The notes below the pieces were generated by a model that was not told the origin of the DNA, did no database searches, and saw only the letters and a program-made list of their open reading frames with translations. A DNA stretch of 64,000 nucleotides, from NCBI RefSeq assembly GCF_003369915.1, contig NC_046674.1, positions 22,943,657-23,007,656 on the forward strand. The letters are read 5' to 3'. Origin of the DNA: Drosophila miranda (taxonomy: Eukaryota > Arthropoda > Insecta > Diptera > Drosophilidae). Within the stretch, counting starts at the first letter, position 1. Every line of letters starts with the position of its first letter. This document shows positions 48,224 through 60,600 of the stretch, in pieces. The position numbers were made by a program, and so were the translations under genes.

Positions 48224-50544
48224 GCCACAAAGTCTCTTTTACATATTAAACTATCCCTGAAAAATCTTAGAAAAATCTAGGCCTAGTCCCAATCTCACTT
48301 AACGGTTTTAGGGATATTGTAGTATGGTTTGAAATCTCTAGGGCTTGGGAGACTTTGCTTACTAAGAAAAGCTACTGATTGCTGGAAAACGATTAATTTT
48401 TTGAAACCATTTGAAACCATGTAGACTCTCTTTCGAAATTGCCAAGAAAACCATGGGAGTACGAGTATGCGACAAATTTGATTTGTTTTTAGAGTTCTTA
48501 AGTTGTCGAGGGCGTTGAATCGTTCATTGGCCTGGTCTAAAACCGAACCCAACCGAACCGGAATAGACCGAAATGAACCGGAATGAAATGGTGACTAGCA
48601 TTTCTCCCTCTCTCTCTCTCTCTGGCTCTTTCCGGAGCTCTTTTGGCTTAATCAACAACTCATTGCGTTGGCAATTACTCCGCCAACTACTGAAATTATT
48701 TGTCATATGGCAGAGAAAGTCTCTGTGCATCCGAGTCTGAGTCTCAGCCTGGGTCTGGGTCTGGGCCTGAGTCTGGGTTTTCATGGCAGCTACTGGCTGC
48801 TCTTTAAGTGTTTGGGATATCAAGAAAATGGCTTTTTATGACATGCCATAATACACACATAATTTTTCATACCTGATGGATGCCGTTGCCGCCTCCTCCC
48901 TGTGCCATACGCCATACGCCACTCGGTCGAATACGAATACGAATTGGAGATAGTATATCTAGAGCCCCCGACTCTGGTCGAATCTGGTCTGTGGCAAAAA
49001 CAATGAGTTGTGTACTTCACGCTTGGCAGCGCTTTTTCAGCGGCATGCGCCACATGACACTCTCCATTATAGAGAGATTTGCGGCATGTGGTGGGGCGGG
49101 TCGGGCCACAGACAGTCTTGACCATTGACCAGAGACCAGAGACTCTGAGCACAGTTGTTGGGCATGACTGGAGGCAATCGTAAAGCCAACCAAAGCGAGA
49201 AACCCGAATGGCAGAAAGCGGCAAAGAGACTTCAAAGAGCAGCTGCTGCTGCTGGAGACGCCACCGAGTCTCGCCTGAGGGCCTCGCTCATTGTCAACTT
49301 GTGTGGTGGTGTCTCGAGAACTTTGGCAAGGTTCCAGGCCCAAGACCCAAGGCCCAAGGCCCAGGCCCCTTTCCAGGGAGGTACTAGTCCTCTCGTTCTA
49401 CCCTCTCTCTTTGAAACGCAATGAGGGCCTGCCTTTTGTCCGACGTAAGCCGAGACGGGGCTCATCTGCTCCGGTTTCAAAAAGCTGCCAGATCAAACAA
49501 GACCTAAATCAGGGCGTTCAACTGACCTTGAATGCGGCACAAAAGAACCCCCCAGCCCCAGACACACATATATCAAACCCATATATAACCACATTTCACA
49601 TTTCGACTGAAAGAACTGGCTGGACTGCTAAATTTCGCACATTTAAAACTTGTTTATCGCGAATTACATATACATACATATGTATGTGTGCATGTGTGTG
49701 TGTACATATTGCGATTGGGCTGCCACAAATCGGGAATCTAGAGGTCTGTTATCGGACTGTGTGATAAGGGCGTGGCGTTGGGGGGAGTTCTGTGAAAGTG
49801 CAGTCGCCAGATAACATTAAGTGGTAAGTCGGAAAGTGGTTGATTGTCGGCCATATCGGGGCGTGTGTCACACACAGAAAAAGCAAGGAAAAGAGTGTGG
49901 AGAGTGGAGAGACTCTCGGCGGAAACTGCATTAATTGAAGCTTAATTAGCGGCTTCCTGGAATCGGCACTCCGCCAACTCCAACTCCAACTCCAGCTCCA
50001 GCTCCACATGGCTAGCCCAGTGATCCACAGCGCCACAGCCTCGCACAGCTACAGAAAAGTATCGCATTATGGAATAGCGGTTGCAATGTCCGCTCCGCAT
50101 AATCATGAATATGCTAAACGCTAACCAGATATTGGCCAAGCCAGTGATTGACTTGGCTGATTGACAATTGCACCTCTTCCTGATTGCCTTGTCGCTTCGA
50201 AATCGATTATCGACGATGTCATGCAAACTGCTTGCAACTTGCAACACGGGGCATAATGAAGCGCGCTCGGGACGTGCCCAGGATACACAATACGGAAGCC
50301 CCGGGGGTCGGGTTGCCCTGACCTTTTAATGCCTGCTAAAAAGCAGAGCTACAGCCACAGAGCTTAAAACCACGACAAGGCGACGCCAGGCAACCGCAGA
50401 GGGAGAGAGAGAAAGAGACACCTATGACCTGCCCCCTCCCCACTCAGAGGGAGCTCACACTCCCACTCTACCTCCATCTTGGTCTCCCCGCATCATGGTG
50501 TTCCATAACAACTTTCTACCCGCGAATATTTTGAGAGTACTCAC
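48224..50544. other. Non-coding sequence, probable intron of the coiled-coil gene
   Basis: No gene supported. Contains (CT)n at 48602-48624, a CTGGGT repeat near 48747-48780, a GGCCCAA repeat near 49338-49365, ACATATGTATG at 49673-49690 and a CTCCAA/GCTCCA repeat at 49978-50006. A minus-strand GTATGA donor near 48869 is possible but isolated. Confidence 0.4.
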
Positions 50545-51540
50545 CCACAGAGCAGCAGAAGCAGCGACAGCAGCAGTGAGGCAGCAGTGAGGCAGCAGCG
50601 ATGTGGCAGCAACAGAGGGCGCAGAGTCGATTGTCGATTAGAGTGGAGACGGGAGCAGCGCTGTTCCTCCGGAGGGGAGGATTATGAAGAAGATGATGAA
50701 AATGTCAGAGGGCCTCCCAGAGCATTCTCTTTCGATTCTATGGCCTCTGTCGCTTGCGTCCCCTTCTCCTCTCTCTCTCTCTTGCGCGTGGCTCCGTTGG
50801 TGCAGAAATTGCGGATTCGCGGACGGAATTTGCTCAAATTTTCTGCACTCACACACACTCCTGCACAGGCACGGGAATGATCGTTCCAGTGCTCACACGT
50901 ACGCAAAAACAATACCACACACACGAATACGCGCGCGACAACAGCTGCAGCAGCTGGAAAGGACGGGAAGAAGGACGAGTCGAGTTCCTGCTGCGGCTTC
51001 CTCCGGGGCCTATTGTTTCGTTTCGTTTTACCTAACCAAATGGTTTATTTGTATAGAGTCCTCGCAGGACCCACGCACACACACACACTCGCGCTTACAG
51101 CAGCAACAGCAGCAGCGTTTCAATGGAAAAATCGATTGAATCAAGCCTGAAGAACAACGGGTCTCTTTGGCATTTACAGGCGAAGGCTTTGGCATTAAGG
51201 AAAAGCCAGCCTTGTGTCGCTTTTATTGGGTCTGGGGCCTGGGGCCAGCCTCGCGAATGCGATCCATAAGGCTTCACAGAAAACCGAAAACCCGTTCGCA
51301 TTCAGGGGCCGCGCGCCACAGAAAGACACACACAAGCGCGCGCAAAGAGCATTCAAACAGGAAAAAAAATGTACTAATAAAATATTTATAGTATAAGTAT
51401 GCATAAATATATTATGAACAATAGCTTATCAACAACCTGCAGCAAGCGATTCAGTTGACTTTTGTTGTACACTTTTAGCGACTTTTCAATTTCTTTATCG
51501 CGCGCGCGCAGCAACACAACCGCTCGAGTTGGAAAATTTT
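50545..51540 (-). other. Candidate 5' UTR exon(s) of the coiled-coil gene
   Basis: Read on the minus strand, CAG-rich leader-like sequence ends at TGTGG|GTGAGTAC (donor 50544-50539). The nearest minus-strand acceptor leading to a start codon is the CTCCTCAG at 37563, directly before the coiled-coil ATG. A DRE/motif-6 promoter cluster lies just upstream at 51572-51615. Exon limits and continuity are inferred, and the exon may be split. Confidence 0.3.
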
Positions 51541-51564
51541 TTTGTTGTTTCATTTAAGACGAGT

Positions 51565-51625
51565 GGCTATCGGACTTATCGATAAGATATACCGTCCGAC
51601 CCTCAGAAATATACCATAATATATA
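51565..51625 (-). promoter_or_regulatory. DRE/motif-6 promoter core, copy of that at msl-3
   Basis: TATCGATA at 51577-51584 followed by two ATACC motif-6-like words. The 44 nt at 51572-51615 match 9546-9589 at 40 positions in the same orientation. By analogy with msl-3 it should fire leftward, toward the coiled-coil gene. Confidence 0.45.
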
Positions 51626-52289
51626 AATAAGTCCCTGATTGAGCGCGCCAATATAAATTATTGGAAAGTGAATGAGCGTCGAGGATTTGAGAGAGCAAAA
51701 ATAAACCTGCGCATGGAAGTTTCTACACTCCTTGTTCTTAAATATGCCTAAAATAATCAAATTAAATAGATGAAATACCATTTCGTAAGAACCTTGCAAT
51801 TTGCTTTGGCTGTTTTGGCCTGTTGTCCATACCCTTTTTTATAGCCCATTCAAAATAACGACTCATTTTTTCGTCGCAAGACAGAGCACAACCAGTGTGA
51901 CCTGCTACATTTTGCAGTAGTTCGAAAAACTACAAATTTCTCAGCTGATTTTCTCAGCTGAAATCGATAAATGGTTTTTTTTCAGCTGATTTCAGTCCGA
52001 TATAAAATTTAAAAATTCATAACTATGCCTACTTCTACGTAAGAAGAACGATGAAAAAACGAACTTAGCTCACTTAACCGCCCTTTCTTTCATCTGGATA
52101 ATAACTTGAGTTAAGCCGCCGAAAATAATACAAAAAATAATTACTCTTGTGGGTCCATCCTATTCCCCATCTTTGCTTAACAAAAACAGCAAGATATCTT
52201 TTACCTAAGCTGCTCAAAAATTCTTCCGGATTCATAATTTTCGTGGAGAGTATTTCAGTACCATCCTGGCTTTTAACTGTTCTCTGTCG

Positions 52290-52480
52290 ATGATCAGAAA
52301 TCATATTCCTCGATTTTGATATTCTTTTTAATATTACCAGCTAAATAGGACGCTCAGCCCTAAACACATAATTTTATGCGATAGATTATTAGATAACTTT
52401 CAATTTTAGAGACTATTTTTGCACAACCACTGAACATACAAAAAAGTTCATAGAATCGCTCATTGGATGACAAAACCCCT
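52290..52480. repeat. Second locus of the msl-3/BBS1 spacer repeat
   Basis: ATTCCTCGATTTTGATATTC (52307) matches 9657-9676 with few changes, followed by AGCTAAATAGGACGCTCAGC against AGCTATATAGAACATTTAGC, then ACATAATTTTATGCGAT against ATAATTTTATACGATTG. The order is the same as in the 9.6-11.7 kb array. Confidence 0.6.
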
Positions 52481-53222
52481 TTTAACTAACAATGAAGGAA
52501 GCTTAAAAAATTTCCCGCTGGAAGGGCCAAATACAAATTAAACAATTAAAGTAGTATTCCTATGTATATGTACATATATATACAAAAATTAAACCCAAAC
52601 ATATTTGCATTTTCGCACAATGACATAAAATATTAAAAGTCATTAAAAAACATAGTTTATTATCTAGATCAAGAGAATTATAGTTTCGACGATTTTCATC
52701 GGTGGACAACAAAAATCACTTAAACGTTCTGTTACAAAAACCATGGATAACAAATTTTAAATGGTCACCCTGAAGAGCCGTGCTAGGGATGTTAGATGTA
52801 CATATGATATATATATCTATATATAAATTGATATATCGATAGACATTTTTTTATTGGTGATATATATGTATGTAGGTGTTGAATTTTGAATTAATGTGAT
52901 TAGTTTTGAAGAATATATCTTCAACGAACAACTTTTCTCAACTCTGAGCAAAATAACACAATTTTTCTGTTGTTTCACGTCGTTGTATCAGATATATGCT
53001 ACTTATCGATGCAACAAAATATTGACATTTTTGTGCGATAGGTGGAATTGGTCGGCGCATTATTTAAAAAATTACAATATAAGCACCGAGATCCGATTTT
53101 GTAATTGTTATTTAAAAATGACAATCTCAGCTATGATTCGATATATAAATTTTACGGCATAAATTCTGAAAGAAAAAAACTATCGAATAAGATGCAAGGG
53201 CTGTGACTTTGTGACTTAAAAA
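52480..53222. other. AT-rich sequence upstream of Vps60
   Basis: No gene. Contains a TA-rich tract (52800-52845) with a perfect TATCGATA at 52834-52841, and A/T homopolymers. Whether the DRE belongs to Vps60, over 500 nt downstream, is uncertain. Confidence 0.4.
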
Positions 53223-53234
53223 GGGCAACACTGG
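53223..53234 (+). promoter_or_regulatory. Motif-1-like promoter element of Vps60
   Basis: GGGCAACACTGG resembles Ohler motif 1 (YGGTCACACTR) with mismatches, 129 nt before the ATG, as expected for a housekeeping TATA-less gene. Confidence 0.35.
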
Positions 53235-53362
53235 CGAACAGCTGTTTGTTCAGCGAGAAAGAAGCAGAGAATTAGTCATCAAACAAAATTTTAAACGAAA
53301 TTCCCAGAAAAGTCAGCAGATTTCCCAACCAGTTCAGTGCGTAAGACTATTTAAACTTTAAA

Positions 53363-54303
53363 ATGAATCGCCTTTTTGGACGCGGCAAGCCCAAGGAGCC
53401 GGGCCCAAGCCTAAACGACTGCATTTCGGGCGTAAGTAGAACAAATATGCAGACAATAAACAAAGAAATGACGACATTTGTAATTACTCAAATAGGTCGA
53501 TGCTCGGGCCAACAACATCGATGAGAAGATCGCCAAGCTGGAGACGGAGCTGCGCAAATATCGCGAGCAAATGTCCAAGATGCGCGAGGGACCAGCCAAG
53601 AACTCCGTCAAACAAAAGGCCCTGCGAGTGCTGAAACAAAAGAAAGCGTAAGTGCAGGACAACAGAGATCTCAGACATCTACTGCAACTATTGGTGTGTG
53701 TCCCACAGCTACGAACAGCAGTCCGAATCTCTGCGCAACCAGTCGTTCAACATGGAGCAGGCCAACTATGCCGCGCAATCACTCAAGGATACTCAGGCCA
53801 CGGTGGCTGCCATGAAGGATGGCGTCAAGCAGATGAAGACCGAATACAAAAAGATCAACATTGATCAAATCGAGGTGGATTCCCATTTCTGTAGAGTAAC
53901 CATTTAAAATGTTTGCTAATATTGATTTTCTTCCTGCAGGACATCCAAGATGACATGGCCGACATGTTCGAGCAGGCGGATGAGGTACAAGAAGCCCTGG
54001 GCCGCACCTACGGCATGCCCGAGGTGGATGATGATGACTTGCAGGCAGAACTGGACGCCTTGGGCGATGAAATGGCTTTGGATGATGACTCCAGCTATTT
54101 GGATGATGTGGTCAAGGCACCCGAGGCCCCAAGTCGGGAGCCAGGCGCCGACAGCATCGTCCCGGGAAAGGTTTGTGTTCTATCTATAAAAACGACTGCT
54201 TGGATGAGCTGACATTTTCATTAATCTTCTATAGACCCCCACTGGTATCGAGACGGACGAGTTTGGCTTGCCCAAGATTCCAGCCTCCCTGAAGACCACG
54301 TAG
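53363..54303 (+). CDS. Vps60: Vps60/CHMP5, ESCRT-III-associated protein
   Basis: Exons 53363-53431, 53496-53647, 53709-53874, 53940-54170, 54235-54303, in frame, 228 residues. Starts [20 protein letters not shown], the hallmark CHMP5 N-terminus with a basic first helix, then helical core ([56 protein letters not shown]), then the acidic C-terminal half ([38 protein letters not shown]) that binds LIP5/Vta1. It regulates Vps4 recycling of ESCRT-III in multivesicular body sorting. One donor is GTGGAT, weaker than the rest. AATAAA lies at 54447-54452. The gene is divergent to the presumed promoter of the coiled-coil gene. Confidence 0.96.
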
Positions 54304-54759
54304 AGAAGGATCCGCAGGCGTCACACGATTTTCCATACTGTTTCAGGCACGCTTTGTACATTATATAAAAAAAAATATGGTTGGATCCATCAAAGATTTC
54401 ACTTAAGTTTCACCTTTGTATGCATTTTCTGTTTTTTTTTTTTTTCAATAAATAGCCGGTAAAAACAAAGCCCAGCTATGATTGTTTTCGTTAGCAATTC
54501 CACGTTTTATATAAAATAGTATTTACCAGATTCCAGAATCTTTTCCCGATCGGATCATTATTACCCCCGGAATGAAGAATATAATATCCCGTATCTGATT
54601 CCCCTGCCCCGCTCTATTCCTCTGTGGAAGCTTTGGTTTCAATCATTTTAAGTGACAAACTTTTCAACTGCTTAATCTTAAGTAAAGCGTAAGCAAAAAG
54701 AGCGGATTTCAATCAAAGAGAGCCAGGGTGCCCAAAAGAAAAAAAAAAAAACCACCAGT

Positions 54760-55789
54760 TTTTGGCGAAATATCGCCCATACGAACCGTATTCCGTACTC
54801 TTTCGCGAGAGAGCTTTTGCACTGCAGTCAGATTGCAACTGCAGCCAGTACTCTCTTAACCTCACTCTTCCACACACACACACACTCCCGCCTTTCAGCC
54901 TCGCTTACACACAGATGCGCTCTCGCCGCCTCTCTCTCTGCATGAGCATGAACGAACCTGCTCATGAACTTGAGCAAACGCGCGCGTGTTTCTCTGCCGC
55001 CGCTGTCCGAGTGTGTGTGCGTGTGCGCGCGCTGTCTCCGTCTCTGTCTGCGTCTCAGTGCAGTCCCTCGGTGTTGTGTGCAAAAATAAAGCGTTCGCGT
55101 TCGCCGTTTAGTTGTCTTTTGACGGCTGGCTGTAACGGACGCAATTTTCCCCCACAAATAAAAAAAAAAAACGCTAAACTAATTTACAGAGAAAAACCTT
55201 CGCTTTTCAACAACAGCAAAAAAAAGCACCAACAACAAAAATCAATTGTTAAAACGTAACTGTAAAAGCGTGTGTGCCTCCACCCGCGCCCCCTCAACAG
55301 CCACTGCCACTGCCAGTGTCGTCGCTAATTAAACGATTTGCCGTGTAAAATATCCCCCGATCAAAAGTGCAATCCCCAACCGATCCGATCGTTTTTTTTA
55401 ATCCATCAAAATGCGCCACAAAAGAGCCGCGGGTTGAAAAATCTTGAAGATTTTGTGAACCTTTTTTTGATTGTCATCAAAATGCTGCAGAAAATTGGCA
55501 GTTAATTTAAGAGCCAGGAAGGAGAGTCTTGTGTAATTTGAAATCCTGGTCCCCCGTCCCAGACCCACAACCGTCCCACCCACCAACAATCAACCAACAA
55601 GTGCCTGAAAGTTTATCCAAATAAATACGTACATATTTACATAAACAACAACTTTTTTTTACATACTTTTTTTTGTGCAAGTGGAAATAGTTCTTAAAAC
55701 AGAAAGCAGAAAACACAAATATCACCAATAAAAACTTGAAACATTAAATATTGCATTGAATTTAATTTGCTGCTGCATGCTGAAACATA
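54760..55789 (+). other. Probable 5' UTR of a plus-strand gene
   Basis: CA/CT-rich sequence (54870-55070) gives way to A-rich, CAACAA-containing leader sequence from about 55080 that continues to an ATG at 55790. Numerous short upstream ATGs and stops occur, so it is not coding. TSS not identified. Confidence 0.35.
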
Positions 55790-55828
55790 ATGGATACACC
55801 GCCAATTGGATTAATTTTGCTTGAGATG
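55790..55828 (+). CDS. Candidate first coding exon of a gene running off the window
   Basis: ATAATGG context, then 13 codons MDTPPIGLILLEM ending at a strong donor ATG|GTAAGA (55829). The frame is closed upstream and would continue in an exon to the right; I found no convincing acceptor exon before 64000. A very long first intron full of microsatellites, as here, is common in fly regulatory genes. The peptide is too short to name a family. Confidence 0.35.
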
Positions 55829-57228
55829 GTAAGATATCATGTGTATACGAGTATATTGCACAGAATTTCCACGAGAACTATTTCGGTGTAGATCGCTCAT
55901 ACGCAGCGTTGCATTCGCGATTCGACTCGAGTGCAGGGGGAGTTGCAGCCAGCAGTCGCCCCGAATGCAGGAAGCGAATGGTGCGAAAAAGCTTTTTATA
56001 TTTCTATTTCGTCATCGACTGTCGGTCGGTCATACATAAATTCATATGGCTAATATATACAATATTTATGGTTTATACAATTCTTATTACAAGTTTAGAA
56101 AAATAGATAAAGGGATCCAGACCATATGGGAGTGGATCGGTTTTTAGGATAAAACCGAAATGAACAGTAGAGACAGACAGAAACTATAATATAGAAATAT
56201 TTATATTATTATCAAAAGCTCTTCTTTGTTTGCCTTTCGAGTATTTCCTATATGAGGTGCTTCAGTTTTTTTTTTTTTTCAAAATTTCTATGCATATTTT
56301 CCAACACAAAGGAAACACCTTTCAAAGCCTTCTCCCGATATTCTTTTATATTTTCATTATATTTTTCGATTATGACTAATGTCCAGGTTTTTTGGATGAA
56401 GAAAAAACCACAAAATTCGCAGAACTATGATATTGCAAGACCGTCAATTTTTTTGTTGAATTGATTTGGATATAGATTCTCTGTTTCTGTGGCTCTCTTC
56501 TAGAATTTCAGAACCGTCCGTCGGTCCGATCATGGCCCAGTTAAGACCTAAGTTTTTAGATATTAACCAATTAACAGAATTCGATTCCAAAAGGCAAGCA
56601 ACGATCGGCGAAAACTGCCACTAGCAGCAAAATAAATTATATTTCATTTTTTATTGCATTAACATGTCAATCAGTTTCATTTTTGGGCTCCGTTTTGTGG
56701 CTAAACCAAGTCAATAAAAAAGCCAAGAGATGTAGAGATTTGCAAGTCAAAATTATGCATGCGACCTTCGAGAGGGTAGGGGATATGATATGCCATAAAT
56801 AACGCCGCCCTGACTGACCCCTAGACCCTTTCCATACTAATCCAATGCCTCGACATCTGTCAGAGGTGCGCGCAGTACGAGTATTACCGCGATCAGAATT
56901 ACTGACCAGCCTCACCGAAAATACATTTCCCCATTCCCATTCCCATTCCCATTCCCATTCCCATTGCCCGAAAATAAAACCCGCAACAAATAAAACTCAT
57001 TATAATACAAAAAGAACAAAAAAGATAGCCCTGAGTTCCCTAGTGATAAGATCTCCTCCTCTCTGCCAGAGCTTCCCTTTTGGGACGGGGACTCTCTCTC
57101 TCTCTCTCCCTCTCTCTCTCTCTCTCTGCTTCTTGGCCGATCTCCTTCTCATGATCTACGGTTCCAATCTCACAAATATTTATGATTATTTCTAATGCTT
57201 AATCGGAGAGGGGGAGGGCAACACTCTA

Positions 57229-57229
<1 letters not shown>

Positions 57230-57259
<30 letters not shown>

Positions 57260-57307
57260 ATCAAACTCAGATAGATAGAAGGAGAGACAAAGCATAACAA
57301 AAGCGAT

Positions 57308-57342
<35 letters not shown>
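57230..57342 (+). repeat. GA-rich microsatellite pair
   Basis: Two uninterrupted GA tracts (about 57230-57254 and 57310-57342) separated by purine-rich sequence, preceded by a CT tract at 57091-57127 that could pair with them. GA tracts bind GAGA factor and CLAMP in flies. Confidence 0.8.
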
Positions 57343-57347
<5 letters not shown>

Positions 57348-60300
57348 AGAACGAGTGAGGGAGGGAGAATCGAAAACGTTTGCAAAGGCAATGAACGCGA
57401 GCTTTTGGCGTTTTCTTCCGATAACGGGCACTACGTACACCACACACTTACTCACACTCACACATACACTGTATACACACAGACACACACAGTCACATAT
57501 ACAGACAGGGGCAAGTTCGCTCAGTTTCGCGTCAGTTCAGTTTGTTCCCTCCCATGTCGCATGACCCTGGCCTGCTATTGAAGCTCTAGACACACTCGGA
57601 GGCCAATACAAAGCGCAACCATTCAAAATAGTAGTATACTCGTATCTAAGTATTGTCTATACAGAGAGGCAGAGCGGCAGAGAGGCAGGCAGGCTGCCGA
57701 ACACCGTACACTACACACCACACACAACACACGACACACCACACAGATGGATATGAGATACTCTCTAGCAATAGGTGCTGCTGCTGCTTCTGGCGCTGCT
57801 GTTGTTGTTTTTGTACGAATAGTAACCCCCCCCCCCCCCCGCTTTTGTTGCTGTTTTTACTATGATATGCTTTAATTTTTCGTCTCTAAAATCGAGCTAC
57901 GAGCTATGGCCCCCTCTTTTGGACCCTGGGATAGGAAAGATCTAGATGCCACTGAGGTGCGGGGGGGTTAGAGGATTATGGGAATACAGATCACAGGATT
58001 ATTTTCGAAATGGTTTAATTTCTTAGTAGTCAAATGAAGACGATTCTAATGTACAAAAGATCAAAACGATCGACGAGAAATGGAATAAATTCCAGGGAGC
58101 TTATATTTATAAAGAGAACCCTTCCTTAGATCCACTGAATGCTCAACAGATCGCAAAAGCATACGACGTGTAGGACGAGATCGAACGAAAATTAATCATA
58201 CGACCTGTTGTACACAAAATGTAGGAGAGACTTGTTCCTCTTTAGAATTAGTGGGGAGAACTAGAATGAGAACAGGAGTGGAATGGCAGAACAAATTCCT
58301 TGAGCTGTGATTAGCTTCGTTTCGAACTGTTTCCTTATCTCCTTTGGCCTAGGGAGAATAATGAATGTAAGCCCCTTAAGCCCCCACACCCCTCAACTTA
58401 AGGCTCTATCACTTGAGCGTTCCAGTGTGCCCTTTCAAGACCATTCATCAGAGTGATTTACGTAGTAAATTCTTTAACGTACGAGTATTAGTAGCCCGGG
58501 CCCCCATAAAACGTGGCCAAAGTCAAAGCAAATCCATCTGCGCAATCGATTCGTGGACTAAACCAAGAATCGCATTCCCCCGTGATCTTTTGTTTGTTTG
58601 TTTGCCTTTGGCTGATAACCGACCCCACACCCCAGCCCCCCTTAATGCGGCGCGCATACCTGATAAAAGTTACAGCAGAACAAAACGCGGGGCAACCTTA
58701 GAAAAATCAAAAGAAATCCATTCGATGCCTTAAAAACCAACCAATTGTGGAAATATTTGTTAAATGCTGCTGCTGCTGCAGCCTTGGCGTTGGGTCTGGG
58801 GGCTGGGGGTTGGGGGTTGGCTTTGGGCCGTCATCTAAACTAGTTCTAAAAGTTATGTGCCCTGATATTAAAAATATGAATATGAAGCATAGGAGGAGCG
58901 AAAAAAAAAAAAACAAAAACAAAAAAATACCCCAGCAGCGGCAGAAGAGGCAGCAGATGCTTCGTGCCGATGTATCTCACAGATACACAGATACGTAGAT
59001 ACGCCGTATGATGGCTAACCTTAAGTCACGTTTGGTTTTCTGTAGGTCTGCGACCGCGTAATTTTTTGTTTTTTTGGTAACTACTACGTTGTTTTCTTGG
59101 CATTCTGTGGCTGGTGCTGCGCCGCTGTTTGGTCTTGCGGCTTGCGGCAAGTTCAACCAAAACATTGACGGAAAACCCAGCCAAAAGCACATACTGCTGC
59201 CTCAACTCGATCTTCTCTCTCTCTCCGTTTCTAGCTATCTCTCTCTCTGCCCCCCACAACATAGTAGATACAATTCGGCACATTGACGAGGTTCAAGGCG
59301 AAAAGACCCACAAAACGGAGCGGAGCGTTCGACTCCGGCAAGGCCAAGTGCAAGTCCGAATCGTGGCTCTCGGTTTCTCGTACTCGTACGTTTTCGTTTA
59401 TGAATATAATATGTTTTAATTATGCATTTTCTGGGGGCTCAAGAGGCACGAAAGAAGCCGCAGAAAAAAACCATGACAAACATTTACCGAACGTATTTCT
59501 GTATGTCTTGTGTAGGCCTGAAATGGCAAGGGCTTTCTGTCTCTGCTCTCTGCTGTCCCCCTCGCTCCCACCTCGCTACCTCCCCCAGCACGTGCCCAAC
59601 GGCAGCGAGGCTGGCTGCCAGCCCAGAGATTAATCAAAAAGCCAAGTAACAATGAAATGTGTCAAGTGTGCTTTGTGGCGGGCATAAGCGAATACGTGTA
59701 TACCCTATAATCGATCCGATTTTATAAAGAGTTCGTGAACAAAAGAAGGTTTTATCAGATGTAAAGAAGCTTAAGCTTAAGCTCGGTAAATAGCTTTATA
59801 AATCAAACACACAAAACACAGAAAATCTCAAAAGAATTGTTTAGCTTATTGAAGGGAAGATCATTAAGGGGTAAACTCTTGGAAAGAAGAAAGAGTGATC
59901 TGGGATTACTGTTAAAACTTTGAAAATCCAACGAAGTCCAGACCTGTAATCCCAAAGAAAAGGTCAAAAGTCAATACCCCTCCATTAGTATTCGACTCAA
60001 TACAAGAATACCCTATCCATAGTTAGGGTGCTTTGTACAGAGACCTTTATGAGCCATAAATCTGATCAAAAAAAGCTCTTGACTAGCAGCACACTCCACT
60101 CCACTCCCGGCCCCGTCTCATAAGCAAGGAAATCAAATTCAGTTTCTGATTGAGACGCGAAGCGACACGGCAAATGCCATGCCAGCGCACACACCACACC
60201 ACACCGCTCTCCGCCTTACCCACACCATTGCCGAAAAAATCATGACCTTCCACAATGCCAGCCAGCAGCAGCAACAGTTGATTCTCCCTCTGCTCTGCCT

Positions 60301-60491
60301 TGTGCCTTTGCCTTTGCTTTGCCTTCGCTCTGCCCGTGGCTCTGTCTCTGCTGCTGCCTCTGTCGACGTCATGAGCTTTTTTGGCAATGCGTGAGCGAGA
60401 CGACACACACATGCGCGCAGGCTGGCAGGCAGGCAGCAGGCAGCAGGCAGCAAAGAGTGCGCTGCTCGAAAATAAGGCCAAGGTGACTCAC

Positions 60492-60600
60492 CTTGATTGA
60501 GACCGAATGAGCGGCGGCAGAAACGAAAAGTAGAAGCCGAAGCCAGCGGCAGAGCAGAGCTGAGCAGAAGAGAAGTGCCGCACAATACCAACACCTTTTT
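60492..60600 (-). other. Candidate minus-strand 5' UTR exon with strong donor
   Basis: Read on the minus strand, GC-rich leader-like sequence ends CAATCAAG|GTGAGTCA (donor 60491-60486), close to the consensus. No minus-strand coding exon follows until the coiled-coil gene, with Vps60 and the LINE in between on the other strand. It may be an alternative distal start or an artefact. Confidence 0.2.

Noticed and set aside
48869..49000. Minus-strand GTATGA donor after ATCCATCAG
   Set aside because: Possible leader exon of the coiled-coil gene, but no promoter or conserved sequence nearby.
57170..57488. Overlapping minus-strand frames rich in Ser-Leu
   Set aside because: Read-through of the GA microsatellite in all frames.
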